DNA from: Phenylobacterium sp.
Lineage (GTDB): Bacteria; Pseudomonadota; Alphaproteobacteria; Caulobacterales; Caulobacteraceae
NCBI GenBank assembly: GCA_025350885.1
Contig: JANXXA010000167.1
Span: 1 to 18,864, forward strand
DNA: 18,864 nucleotides
Direction of reading: 5' to 3'
Under the pieces are notes generated by a model. The model searched no databases. It saw nothing but the letters and a program-made list of their open reading frames with translations, and had not been told where the DNA came from. The translations under genes and the position numbers were made by a program. Of the stretch, positions 8,687 through 16,300 are shown in pieces. How positions within the stretch are numbered: position 1 is the stretch's first letter; the number at the start of each line of letters is the position of its first letter.

Positions 8687-9342
8687 TGGGTCGCCGGCGC
8701 CTGGCCCGGCGGCAGGGCGGCCGCGGCCGGAGCCGCGGGCGCATCAAAGCTGACGGAGGGCGCGTTCTGGGCCTGTGGCGCGGCCGAGAACAGCACCATC
8801 GCCTTGGAGCTGGCGTACATGGTCTTGGCGTAGAATACCTGCGGGAAGGTCCGCAGGGTGGTGTTGAAATCCTGGACGCTGAGGTTGTAGTCGCGGCGCG
8901 CGATGGCGATGCGGTTCTCGGTGCCTTCGAGCTGGCTCTGCAAAGCCATGAAGTTGGTGTTCGACTTGAGCTCCGGATAGTTTTCCTGCAGGACCCGGAA
9001 CGGGGCTAGAGCCAAGGACACGCCGTTCTGCGCCGACTGGTAGCGCTGGAAGGCGGCCGGGTCGGTGGTGATCGAGGCGTCGGACTTCACCTGCATGGCT
9101 CCGGCGCGGGCTTCGGATACGCCGATCAGCACCTTGCTCTCCTGGGCGGCATAGCCCTTCACCGTCGACACCAGATTGGGGATCAGGTCGCTGCGGCGCT
9201 GGTACTGATTCTGAACTTCCGCCCACTGCGCCTTGGCGGCTTCTTCCTTGGTCGGGATGGTGTTGACCCCGCAGCCGGCGACGATCAGCGGCGCGAGCGC
9301 GATCAGGGCGACGCGCGAGAAGCGGTTCTTGATGGTGGTCAC
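8683..9342 (-). CDS. lemA: LemA family lipoprotein
   Basis: A 219-residue LemA-family protein. The N-terminus is a lipoprotein signal ending in the lipobox IVAGC, so the mature protein is probably anchored by a lipidated Cys. The LemA signature is clear: WAEVQNQYQRRSDLIPNLVSTVKGYAAQE, followed by long helical segments, NYPELKSN, ENRIAIARRDYN and VQDFNTTLRTFP. I chose GTG 9342 because GGGGGAG lies 9 nt upstream; a TTG at 9360 would place the start inside that RBS. It is the first gene of the coupled lemA-TPM-TPM set. LemA proteins are widely paired with YgcG-like proteins, but their precise role is unsettled. Confidence 0.93.
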   Translation of the reverse strand: MTTIKNRFSRVALIALAPLIVAGCGVNTIPTKEEAAKAQWAEVQNQYQRRSDLIPNLVSTVKGYAAQESKVLIGVSEARAGAMQVKSDASITTDPAAFQRYQSAQNGVSLALAPFRVLQENYPELKSNTNFMALQSQLEGTENRIAIARRDYNLSVQDFNTTLRTFPQVFYAKTMYASSKAMVLFSAAPQAQNAPSVSFDAPAAPAAAALPPGQAPATQ

Positions 9343-9464
9343 GGGTGTCTGCTCCCCCAAAGGCTCGACCTCGAGCTTGGTGTCGGGGATATTTGGCCCC
9401 GGCGTCGATCCAACGCAATGTCACTCAGCATGACAGTTCTGTTAGACGGCGGAGGTTCCTAGAG
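9343..9464. promoter_or_regulatory. Divergent intergenic region between lemA and the methyltransferase gene
   Basis: These 122 bp must hold the start signals for both genes. A small hyphenated inverted repeat, TGTCA (9419-9423) and TGACA (9431-9435) with a 7-nt spacer, lies in the middle and could be an operator. No convincing -35/-10 pair was found for either direction. Confidence 0.3.
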
Positions 9465-10232
9465 ATGGGACAGGTGCGACCCTACTATGCCGACAGGGGC
9501 CTCAGCGCGGCGTTCTACGACACGGTGACCGGGGCTGACGAGCGGCTGGCCGGGGACATCGCGATCTATGCGGACCTGGCCGGGACGGAGGGGCGCATCC
9601 TCGAGCTCGGCGCCGGCACGGGCCGCGTCGCCTACGCGCTAGCCGCGCTGGGTCACCGCGTCACCGGGATCGAGATCGCTCCGGCGATGCTGGCGCAGGC
9701 GCAGGCCCGCCGCGCCGAGGTCCCCGCCGACATCGGCCACCGGGTGACCCTGCGCCGCGGCGACATGACGTCGATCGATCTGAAGCAGGAATTCGACTTG
9801 GTCGTCTGTCCCTATTTCACCCTGGCCCATGTGCCGCGCGGGGCGGCCTGGAAGAACACCTTCGCCACGGCGGCCCGGCACCTGCGCCCCGGAGGCCTCG
9901 CCGCCTTTCACCTGCCGCTGCTTGAGGTCATGCGCCGGCCCGGCCCGGTCAATCCCGCCGTGCCGGTTCTGGACCGCCCGACCCCGGCCGGCGGCCGGCT
10001 TTTGCTCTACATCCGTCAGCGGAGCTTCCGCGCGGAGGTGGGCCGACTGGATCAGGTAATCGAATATGTGGAGCACGATGCCCGCGGCGCGGTGCTGCGC
10101 CGCGGCGACGAGCGGCTGACCTATTATCTCACCGACCCGCAGCCCCCGGCCGCCAGCGTCGGCCTGCTCTGCGACCGCGCGCCGATTCCACTGGGCGGCG
10201 TCGGCGAGATCTGGGTGTTCGTGAAGGCGTAG
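9465..10232 (+). CDS. Class I SAM-dependent methyltransferase
   Basis: A 255-residue Rossmann-type methyltransferase. Motif I is ILELGAGTGRVAYAL (45-59), with the acidic ribose-binding residue in GIEIAPAML (Glu70). Further motifs are RRGDMTSIDL (about 104-113, adenine contact), DLVVCPYFTLAHV and the post-motif HLRPGGLAAFHLPL. The C-terminal part is a beta-rich extension, GGVGEIWVFVKA at the end. The substrate is unknown. ATG 9465 has GGAGG 9 nt upstream and directly precedes the recognisable domain; an in-frame ATG at 9345 would add 40 residues without homology and would overlap the lemA start. It stands alone, divergent from lemA. Confidence 0.88.
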   Translation: MGQVRPYYADRGLSAAFYDTVTGADERLAGDIAIYADLAGTEGRILELGAGTGRVAYALAALGHRVTGIEIAPAMLAQAQARRAEVPADIGHRVTLRRGDMTSIDLKQEFDLVVCPYFTLAHVPRGAAWKNTFATAARHLRPGGLAAFHLPLLEVMRRPGPVNPAVPVLDRPTPAGGRLLLYIRQRSFRAEVGRLDQVIEYVEHDARGAVLRRGDERLTYYLTDPQPPAASVGLLCDRAPIPLGGVGEIWVFVKA

Positions 10233-10486
10233 GCCTGCTCGGACAAGATGTGCCGCCACCCGGGTTGGGGGTTACGCCGAGCCCCCTCCGCTAAGCGTCC
10301 ACGGATGGTCGTCGGCGCGCCCGCATCGCGGCGCGGACAGATCACGAGCTACAAAAACCGGACATCTTTACAAGCTAGCGACAGCCACAAGCTCAAACCG
10401 CATTCCGCCAGCGCACGCGCGGGTCTACACCGACAGCTTCAACAGGATGATCTTGATCCCCATGCGGCTGGCGACGTGAGCGGGTA
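10233..10486. other. Intergenic region upstream of the alpha-galactosidase gene
   Basis: 254 bp without a supportable gene. The stretch 10340-10400 is noticeably less GC-rich than its surroundings and carries the heptamer ACAAGCT twice, about 18 bp apart. It may contain the promoter of the alpha-galactosidase gene, but no clear promoter boxes or terminator could be identified. Confidence 0.3.
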
Positions 10487-12631
10487 ATGCAGGTCCATGG
10501 CACGGAGTTCATCGCGCTGCATGGGCGGGCAAGTTCGGCGATCCTCGAACTTGCGCCGGGCGAGGCGCCGCTCTGGCGGTACTGGGGTCCGCGGCTTGCC
10601 GATCACGCGCGCCCGCATGGCCCGATCCGTGACGGTCGCGCCCGTCCGTCCTTCTCCCTCGACCACGATCAGCCGCTGACGGCCTTTCCGACTTTCGGCG
10701 TCGGCTGGTTCGGGCAGAGCGCGCTCATCGCCCATCGCGACGGCCGCGATTTCGCCCAGGCGTTCACCGAGACGCAGGTTCACTGGATCGAGCCGGAGCG
10801 GCGGGTCGAACTCACACTCATCGACCCGGTCGCCAGGCTCAGCGTGCGAGTCTGCCTGGCGATGGACCCGGCCAGCGATGTTCTGACGCTGTCATCGCGG
10901 CTGACCAACGACGGGCCGGACGACATCGAGGTGCAGTGGCTCGCGGCCGCGGTCTTGCCCCTGCCGCCGGTGGCGTCCCACGTCGGCTATGTCTCGGGCC
11001 GGCACAATGGCGAGTTCCAGCCTTGCGAGGACCGGCTGGGGCGCGCGCTGTGGCGGCGGGAAAACCGCAGGGGCATCACCTCGCACGACGCATTTCCCGG
11101 CGCGATCGTGCGGGAGGCGGGCGCGACCCAGGACGCGGGTCTGGTCTATGGCGCCCAGCTGGCCTGGTCGGGCAACCACGCCCAGATGATCGAATGGCTG
11201 GACGATGATCGCTTCCAGTGGCAGCTGGGGGAAGGGTTCGCGCCGGGCGAGGTGCGGCTTGCCCCCGGAGCCTCGCTGGTGACGCCGCAGGTTCTGGCGA
11301 CGGTTTCGGGCGCGGGCCGGAACGGCGTGGCGCAGAATTTCCATGCGGCGATCCGCGCGCGCATGGTTTGGCCCGGCGGCGCGATGCGGCCGCGACCGAC
11401 CCACCTCAACACCTGGGAGGGCGTCTATTTCGATCACGATGAAGCGACGATGAAGGCGCTGGCCACGACCGCGGCGGACCTCGGCCTGGAGCGGTTCGTG
11501 CTTGACGACGGATGGTTCCACCGGCGTGACAACGACACGCGGGCGTTGGGCGACTGGCGTCCCGACAGCCGAAAATACCCGCGAGGTCTGGCGCCGCTCG
11601 CGGCTCACGTGACCGCGCTCGGCCTGGAGTTTGGCCTGTGGGTTGAGCCGGAAATGGTCAATCCGGACAGCGACCTCTATCGTGCCCACCCCGACTGGGC
11701 GCTGCGGATCGAGGGTCGCCCGCGACTGACCGCCCGCAATCAGCTGGTGCTTGACGTCGGCCGGCCCGAGGTCGCCGAGTACCTGTTCAGCCAGCTCGCC
11801 GCGCTGCTGGAAAGCCTGCCGATCCGCTATCTGAAGTGGGACCACAACCGCGACCTGACCACCGCCGGCGGCCCCGACGGTCGCGCCCGCTATCGCACCC
11901 AGACACTGGCCTTCTATGCGCTGATCGAGCGGATACGGGCGACCTTCCCTGCGGTGGAGATCGAGAGTTGCGCCGGCGGCGGCGGCCGGATCGACGCCGG
12001 CGTCCTGCGCTACGCCCATCGCGTCTGGACCAGCGACTGCATCGATGCGGTGTCGCGGGTAACGATCCAGCGCGGGTTCCTGCAGTTCCTGCCGCCGGAG
12101 ATCATGGGCGCGCACGTTGGCGCCGCCCCCGCGCACAGCACCGGACGCAGCCAGACTCTGGCGTTCAGGGCCGCCGTCGCGCTTCCCGGCCACTTCGGCG
12201 TGGAACTTGACGCCGGCGCCCTGAGCGCCGCGGACAGGACCGAACTTTCCGTCTGGGTCGCTCTGCAGAAATCCCTGCGCGATCGGCTGCACGCCGGCCA
12301 GGTCTGGCTTGGCGATGCCGGCGACAACCTCCTGTGGCAGGCGCACGGGCAGGCGGCGGATCTGATCCTGCTGGTCCACAGGATGGCGCCGAGCACCCTT
12401 CGCCACACGCCGTCCGTGCGGTTGCCGATGCTCGATGCAACGCGGCGCTATCGCATCCGACGTATCGACCCACCGGGTCCAGGATCTGGGGCGTCGGCCG
12501 CAACAGCCAATTTCGCGGCCCTGAAGGGCGACGGCCTGGTTGTCGACGGCGCCTGGCTCTGCGCCTCCGGCCTGACCGTCCCCCCGTCGAAAGCAGAATC
12601 CTGCGCGATCTTCACCGTCACGGCGCTGTAG
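10487..12631 (+). CDS. Alpha-galactosidase, glycoside hydrolase family 36
   Basis: A 714-residue GH36 enzyme that hydrolyses terminal alpha-galactosides such as melibiose and raffinose. Layout: an N-terminal beta-sandwich (about 1-300), a catalytic barrel starting at THLNTWEGVYFDHDE, and a C-terminal beta domain. The nucleophile is Asp452 in YLKWDHNRD; the acid/base is Asp517 in TSDCID. DDGWF and FGLWVEPEMVNPDSDL are further family motifs. There is no signal peptide, so it is probably cytoplasmic. The RBS before ATG 10487 is weak (GAGCGGG). No sugar transporter or regulator gene lies beside it, which is unusual for a catabolic galactosidase. Its 3' end overlaps selA by 14 nt on the opposite strand. 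Confidence 0.95.
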   Translation: MQVHGTEFIALHGRASSAILELAPGEAPLWRYWGPRLADHARPHGPIRDGRARPSFSLDHDQPLTAFPTFGVGWFGQSALIAHRDGRDFAQAFTETQVHWIEPERRVELTLIDPVARLSVRVCLAMDPASDVLTLSSRLTNDGPDDIEVQWLAAAVLPLPPVASHVGYVSGRHNGEFQPCEDRLGRALWRRENRRGITSHDAFPGAIVREAGATQDAGLVYGAQLAWSGNHAQMIEWLDDDRFQWQLGEGFAPGEVRLAPGASLVTPQVLATVSGAGRNGVAQNFHAAIRARMVWPGGAMRPRPTHLNTWEGVYFDHDEATMKALATTAADLGLERFVLDDGWFHRRDNDTRALGDWRPDSRKYPRGLAPLAAHVTALGLEFGLWVEPEMVNPDSDLYRAHPDWALRIEGRPRLTARNQLVLDVGRPEVAEYLFSQLAALLESLPIRYLKWDHNRDLTTAGGPDGRARYRTQTLAFYALIERIRATFPAVEIESCAGGGGRIDAGVLRYAHRVWTSDCIDAVSRVTIQRGFLQFLPPEIMGAHVGAAPAHSTGRSQTLAFRAAVALPGHFGVELDAGALSAADRTELSVWVALQKSLRDRLHAGQVWLGDAGDNLLWQAHGQAADLILLVHRMAPSTLRHTPSVRLPMLDATRRYRIRRIDPPGPGSGASAATANFAALKGDGLVVDGAWLCASGLTVPPSKAESCAIFTVTAL

Positions 12632-13928
12632 ATTTGCCACCTTCGCCGGCCTGCCGGATGGCCAGGGCCAGGGCCGGCAGCTGCGCGTCGGCGACCGTGC
12701 GCAGGTCGATGAGGACGCGGTCACGCTCGATCCGGCCGAGCACCGGCGGTGTTCCGGTGCGCAGTCGTCGGGCCAGCGCATCGGCGCCGAGGCTCGGACC
12801 AGCCAAGGTCACGGCGCAGCTGGGCAGCGCCTGCATCGGCAGGGCGCCGCCACCGGCGTAGCCCACGGTGTCCTGGACGCCGACCTCCAGCGCCGGAAGA
12901 TCGGCGATCAGCGCCCGCAGCGCCTGCGCCCGCGCCGCCACCACCGCGGCCGACTGGGTCAGCATGCGCAGCACGGGCACCCGCGCGACCGGATCGCCGG
13001 GCGGCCGATAGAGCCTGAGCGTCGCGGCGAGCGCGGCGACGTTCAGCTTATCCAGCCGCAGGGCCCGCGCCAGCGGATGGCGGGAGAGCGCTGCGACCAG
13101 GTCGCGGCGTCCGGCGACAATCCCCGACTGCGGTCCGCCCAGGAGCTTGTCGCCGCTGAACAGCACCAGATCGACGCCGGCGCGCAGGCTCGCCTGAACC
13201 GTCGGCTCATCGGCGATCCCGTAGGGTTTCAGGTCGATCAGCGCCCCGCCGCCCAGGTCCTCGATCAGCAGCAGCCCCTCGGCCCGCGCAAGGCCGGCAA
13301 GCGCATCCAGGCCGGGCGCGCTGGTGAACCCGCTCATGCGGAAATTGCTCGGATGGGTGCGCAGGATCACCCGCGCATCGGGATGATCGCGGACCGCACG
13401 CTCATAGTCGCTGAGGTGGGTGCGGTTGGTGGTCCCGACTTCGACGAGCCGCGCGCCACTCTGGGCCACGATCTCCGGCACCCGGAAACCGCCGCCGATC
13501 TCGATCAGCTCGCCGCGCGAGACGATCACCGGCGTCTCCGCCGCCAGCGCCGCCAGCGCCAGGAGCACGGCGCCGGCGCAGTTGTTGACCGCCAGTCCGG
13601 CTTCCGCCCCCGTGACTTCGGCGATCAGCGCATCGAGATGATCGTGGCGCGAGCCGCGGCGCCCGGTTTCCAGATCAAGCTCCAGGTTGCCATAGCCGGC
13701 CGCCGCCTGCATCGCGCTGACGGCTTCCGGCGCCAGCGGGGCGCGTCCAAGATTGGTGTGGATCACCACCCCGGTGGCGTTGATCACCGAAAACAGGGTC
13801 TCCCGGGCGCCGTGCCCGAGCCGCCGCGCCGCCGCGTCCAGCAGACTAGCGACGGTTGGGACAGCGCGGCTTTCATTGACCAGGCTCGCCCTGGCCTGCG
13901 CCAGCACATCGCGCAGAGCGTCGGCCAC
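12618..13928 (-). CDS. selA: L-seryl-tRNA(Sec) selenium transferase (SelA); 5' end uncertain
   Basis: A PLP enzyme that converts Ser-tRNA(Sec) to Sec-tRNA(Sec) with selenophosphate. From GTG 13928 it has 436 residues. SelA hallmarks: VINATGVVIHTNLGRAPL, VNNCAGAVLLAL, SRGELIEIGGGFRVPEI, EVGTTNRTHLSDY, HPSNFRMSGFT, and FSGDKLLGGPQSGI with the PLP Lys at residue 261. Compared with E. coli SelA (463 residues) the N-terminal tRNA-binding region is missing from this start. The same frame continues upstream with clear SelA homology, but no ATG, GTG or TTG occurs before an in-frame stop at 14066-14064. It is divergent from selB and its 3' end overlaps the galactosidase gene tail to tail. Confidence 0.93.
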   Translation of the reverse strand: MADALRDVLAQARASLVNESRAVPTVASLLDAAARRLGHGARETLFSVINATGVVIHTNLGRAPLAPEAVSAMQAAAGYGNLELDLETGRRGSRHDHLDALIAEVTGAEAGLAVNNCAGAVLLALAALAAETPVIVSRGELIEIGGGFRVPEIVAQSGARLVEVGTTNRTHLSDYERAVRDHPDARVILRTHPSNFRMSGFTSAPGLDALAGLARAEGLLLIEDLGGGALIDLKPYGIADEPTVQASLRAGVDLVLFSGDKLLGGPQSGIVAGRRDLVAALSRHPLARALRLDKLNVAALAATLRLYRPPGDPVARVPVLRMLTQSAAVVAARAQALRALIADLPALEVGVQDTVGYAGGGALPMQALPSCAVTLAGPSLGADALARRLRTGTPPVLGRIERDRVLIDLRTVADAQLPALALAIRQAGEGGKSTAP

Positions 13929-14067
13929 GGCCGCAGGCCCGAACTGCGCGTTCAGCGGCTGGGCGGCGGGGTCAGCACAGATCGTCCCGACCGCCGGCAG
14001 GCGACGGCGCGGGTCAGGTTGGCCGGGCTGGGGGCTGTGCGGCGCGACCGTTCGTCTCCCCGTTCAT
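13929..14067 (-). other. selA: Probable missing 5' coding part of selA (frameshift or non-AUG start)
   Basis: Reading minus-strand codons upstream of GTG 13928 gives RRRLPAVGTICADPAAQPL and then NAQFGPAAVADALRDVLAQAR. This aligns with the E. coli SelA N-terminus (recalled as LPAIDRLLRDSS, then YGHTRVVELLRQMLDEAR). The frame is open for 45 codons up to TGA 14066-14064 but has no standard start codon. An ATG at 14067-14065, with GAGG 3 nt upstream, lies one base out of frame. Losing one base from the GGGG run at 14061-14058 would join it to SelA and give a protein of about 480 residues starting MNGRRTVAP. Whether this is a sequencing error, a real frameshift, or a non-AUG start cannot be told from here. 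Confidence 0.65.
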
Positions 14068-14219
14068 TGACCTCGCGCCCGATCATTGCCCCGACACGCA
14101 CGCAACACCAGCCTATGGCGGCGAGAATATCGCCTTGAGTGACGCGCCCGGCGGTTCGCTGTAGGGCCATTGCGATGCGCGCCCGTGCGGACCGGGGATG
14201 CGCGGGGAAGGACGAGCGC
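14068..14219. promoter_or_regulatory. Divergent selA-selB intergenic region
   Basis: 152 bp separate the presumed selA start (ATG 14067) from the selB start. It should contain promoters for both arms. Only a weak palindrome, GGCGA-5-TCGCC at 14120-14134, stands out. No confident promoter elements were found. Confidence 0.3.
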
Positions 14220-16139
14220 GTGACCGCACCCCTGAGCCTGGCGGTGATCGGCCATGTCAACCATGGCAAGTCGGCCCTGGTCCGCGCCCTGACCGGCATC
14301 GAGACCGACCGGCTGAAGGAAGAGATCGCGCGCGGGCTCTCCATCACCCTGGGGTTCGCCTGGCGCGACTATCGCGCGGGCTCGGTCGAGTTCATCGATG
14401 CGCCAGGCCATGAGGATTTCATCCGCGCGATGGTGATGGGCGCCACCGGCGCGCGCGCGGCGATGCTGGTGGTCTCGGCCACCGAGGGGTTCGGCCGCCA
14501 GACCTGGGAGCACCTGCGCATCGCCGGCCTGCTGGGCATCCGCGCGGGGATCGTGGCGGTCACCAAGGCCGACCTGCTGGCGGACGGCGCCGAGGCCGAG
14601 GTCCGAAGGAGGATCGCAGCCGAGCTCATCGACACATGCCTGGCCGGTGAACCCATGGTCTTCTGCTCATCGGTCTCCGGAGCAGGACTGGACGACCTGC
14701 AGGAGCAATTGCGGGCCCTGGTAGAGCGGAGTCCGGCCCCGGAGCGGTTGCCGGGCGCGTACCTGCCGCTGGACCGGGTGTTCAGCGTCGCCGGGGCCGG
14801 GACGATCGTCACCGGCACGCTGCTCGGCGGGCCTCTGGGATTGAGCGAGGCGGCCTTGCTGGAGCCGTCGGGCCGCCGGGTCAGCCTCCGACAGATCCAG
14901 GTCCATGGCCGGACCACCGAGCTTGCCGCACCCGGCGGTCGGGTCGCCGTCGGCCTTCGAGGGGTGTCGGCCGATGAGATCCGGACGGGCGAGGTCCTGT
15001 GCGCGGCGGGCTGCTACGCGGCCAGTCTGCGGGTCGATGTCGAACTGAGCCTGTCGCCGGACTGCGCGCGCCCGCTGAAGTCGACCGACGAGGTGCGGGT
15101 GATGTGGGGCGCCCGGCAGGATGTCGCCAGGCTGCGGCTGCTCGGGGCCGGCGCGATGCTGCCGGGCGAGCGGGGCTTGGCGCAGCTGCGGTTTTCAGCC
15201 CCCGTCATCGCTCATGCTGGCCAGCGCGCGATCCTGCGGCGGCCGTCGCCGGCCGAGACGATCGGTGGCGCCGTGGTGCTCGATCCAACAGCACCGCCGC
15301 TGCGCGGGGCGATGAGCGGCGGTATCAGCGGGCGGCAGAGCCTGCTGGAGGCCACCCTCGCCGGCGACCTGGCCCGGATCGCCCTGCGGTTGGCGCAACG
15401 TGACGGCGGCGCCCTGCGGATCGCCGAGGCCGCCCGGCTTGCGCGCCGCAGCGCCACCGATGTCCGCCAGCATCTGGCCGCGGACTTCGAGGACATCGCC
15501 GCCGACATCATGGCCACGCGGGTCGCCGTCGTCGGCGCGCGACAGGCCTACCTGGAGCGCCTGAGCGAGGCGCACCGTCAGGCGCCGGCGAGGTCGTGGG
15601 CGGCGGCCGGCGGGGTACGCGGCGGCGCGGGCGGGGCGTCCCGCGACCTCGTGGCCCACGTCGAGGCGCGGCTGGCGGTGGCCGGCGAGATACGGCTGGA
15701 GGGCGCGCTGGTGGCGCGGACCGGGCACGATCCGCTGGCGACCCTGTCCCCCGAGGCGCTCGCCCAGCTGCGCCGGATCGAAGGCGCGCTGCGGGACGGG
15801 GGCCTCTCGCCACCGGATGCGAGTGTCGAAGATCAGGATCTGATCCAGCTGTTGATCGAGACCGGACGCGCCGTGTCACTGCGCAATCACGCGCTGCGCC
15901 AGACCCTGGTGTTCCACATCGACGCGCTGGCCGCGGCGCTGACAGCGCTCAGCGCCGCCTTTCCCTCGCCGGCCGAGTTCACCACCGGGCAGGCGAGGGC
16001 CGCGCTGGGGACAAGCCGCAAGTTCATCGTGCCCGCGCTGGAGTTTCTTGACGCCAAAGGCGCCACTGCGCGCCACGGCGACGTTCGCCAGGTAACCGGC
16101 GCGGAAAACCCCTTCGGCGTTTCGCCAAACCCCATCTAG
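14220..16139 (+). CDS. selB: Selenocysteine-specific elongation factor SelB
   Basis: A 639-residue translational GTPase that delivers Sec-tRNA(Sec) to UGA codons marked by a SECIS hairpin. G domain: G1 GHVNHGKS (11-18), RGLSITLGFAW in the switch I region (39-49), G3 DAPGHEDF (60-67), G4 TKAD (115-118) and SSVSGAGLDDL. EF-Tu-like beta domains follow (LDRVFSVAGAGTIVTGTLLGG). C-terminal winged-helix repeats end in EFTTGQARAALGTSRKFIVPALEFLD, the SECIS-binding part. GTG 14220 is preceded by GGGGAAGGA at suitable spacing; an in-frame ATG at 14175 would add 15 residues before the conserved start. The P-loop differs from the usual GHVDHGKT (Asn14, Ser18). The selC gene begins 13 nt after its stop, so both are probably on one transcript. 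Confidence 0.95.
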   Translation: MTAPLSLAVIGHVNHGKSALVRALTGIETDRLKEEIARGLSITLGFAWRDYRAGSVEFIDAPGHEDFIRAMVMGATGARAAMLVVSATEGFGRQTWEHLRIAGLLGIRAGIVAVTKADLLADGAEAEVRRRIAAELIDTCLAGEPMVFCSSVSGAGLDDLQEQLRALVERSPAPERLPGAYLPLDRVFSVAGAGTIVTGTLLGGPLGLSEAALLEPSGRRVSLRQIQVHGRTTELAAPGGRVAVGLRGVSADEIRTGEVLCAAGCYAASLRVDVELSLSPDCARPLKSTDEVRVMWGARQDVARLRLLGAGAMLPGERGLAQLRFSAPVIAHAGQRAILRRPSPAETIGGAVVLDPTAPPLRGAMSGGISGRQSLLEATLAGDLARIALRLAQRDGGALRIAEAARLARRSATDVRQHLAADFEDIAADIMATRVAVVGARQAYLERLSEAHRQAPARSWAAAGGVRGGAGGASRDLVAHVEARLAVAGEIRLEGALVARTGHDPLATLSPEALAQLRRIEGALRDGGLSPPDASVEDQDLIQLLIETGRAVSLRNHALRQTLVFHIDALAAALTALSAAFPSPAEFTTGQARAALGTSRKFIVPALEFLDAKGATARHGDVRQVTGAENPFGVSPNPI

Positions 16140-16152
16140 TGTCGCCGCCGAT

Positions 16153-16247
16153 GGAGGTGACTGGAGTCTGGTGGCTTCCCCGGTCTTCAAAACCGGTGAC
16201 ACGTCCCAAAGGCGTGTGGTGGGTTCGATTCCCATCCACCTCCGCCA
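16153..16247 (+). tRNA. selC: tRNA-Sec (anticodon TCA)
   Basis: A 95-nt selenocysteine tRNA, the same length as E. coli selC, with encoded CCA. Fold: acceptor strands GGAGGTGA (16153-16160) and CCACCTCC (16236-16243), discriminator G16244; 6-bp D stem GGAGTC/GGCTTC with a 4-nt loop TGGT; anticodon stem CCGGT/ACCGG with loop CTTCAAA and anticodon TCA at 16187-16189; long variable arm ACACG/CGTGT; 5-bp T stem GTGGG/CCCAT with loop TTCGATT. The long acceptor, the 6-bp D stem and the long extra arm are specific to tRNA-Sec. The eighth acceptor pair is A-C, a mismatch. It decodes UGA in the selenoprotein gene about 2 kb downstream. Confidence 0.97.
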
Positions 16248-16300
16248 ACCGCCGGGCCGCGTGGTCCGATGGGCGCGGACGAAAAGATGAGGACTGCCGG

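Noticed and set aside
7128..8833. Pro- and Arg-rich plus-strand frames opposite the TPM genes
   Set aside because: They are produced by the Gly-rich tail of the YgcG-like protein read on the other strand; no domain is recognisable.
10248..10487. 79-codon plus-strand frame before the alpha-galactosidase gene
   Set aside because: Basic, low-complexity-like translation, no RBS or homology; treated as intergenic.
10892..12781. Long minus-strand open frame of 629 codons opposite the alpha-galactosidase gene
   Set aside because: Arg/Ala/Gln-rich shadow of a clear GH36 gene; high GC makes long antisense frames common.
13952..14347. Minus-strand frame of 131 codons spanning the selA-selB gap
   Set aside because: It overlaps the selB start antisense and is out of frame with SelA; the SelA-like residues are in a different frame.
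16139..16300. N-terminal extension of the Trx-like fusion frame back to GTG 16139
   Set aside because: It runs straight through the tRNA-Sec gene; ATG 16301 has a good RBS and begins the recognisable domain.
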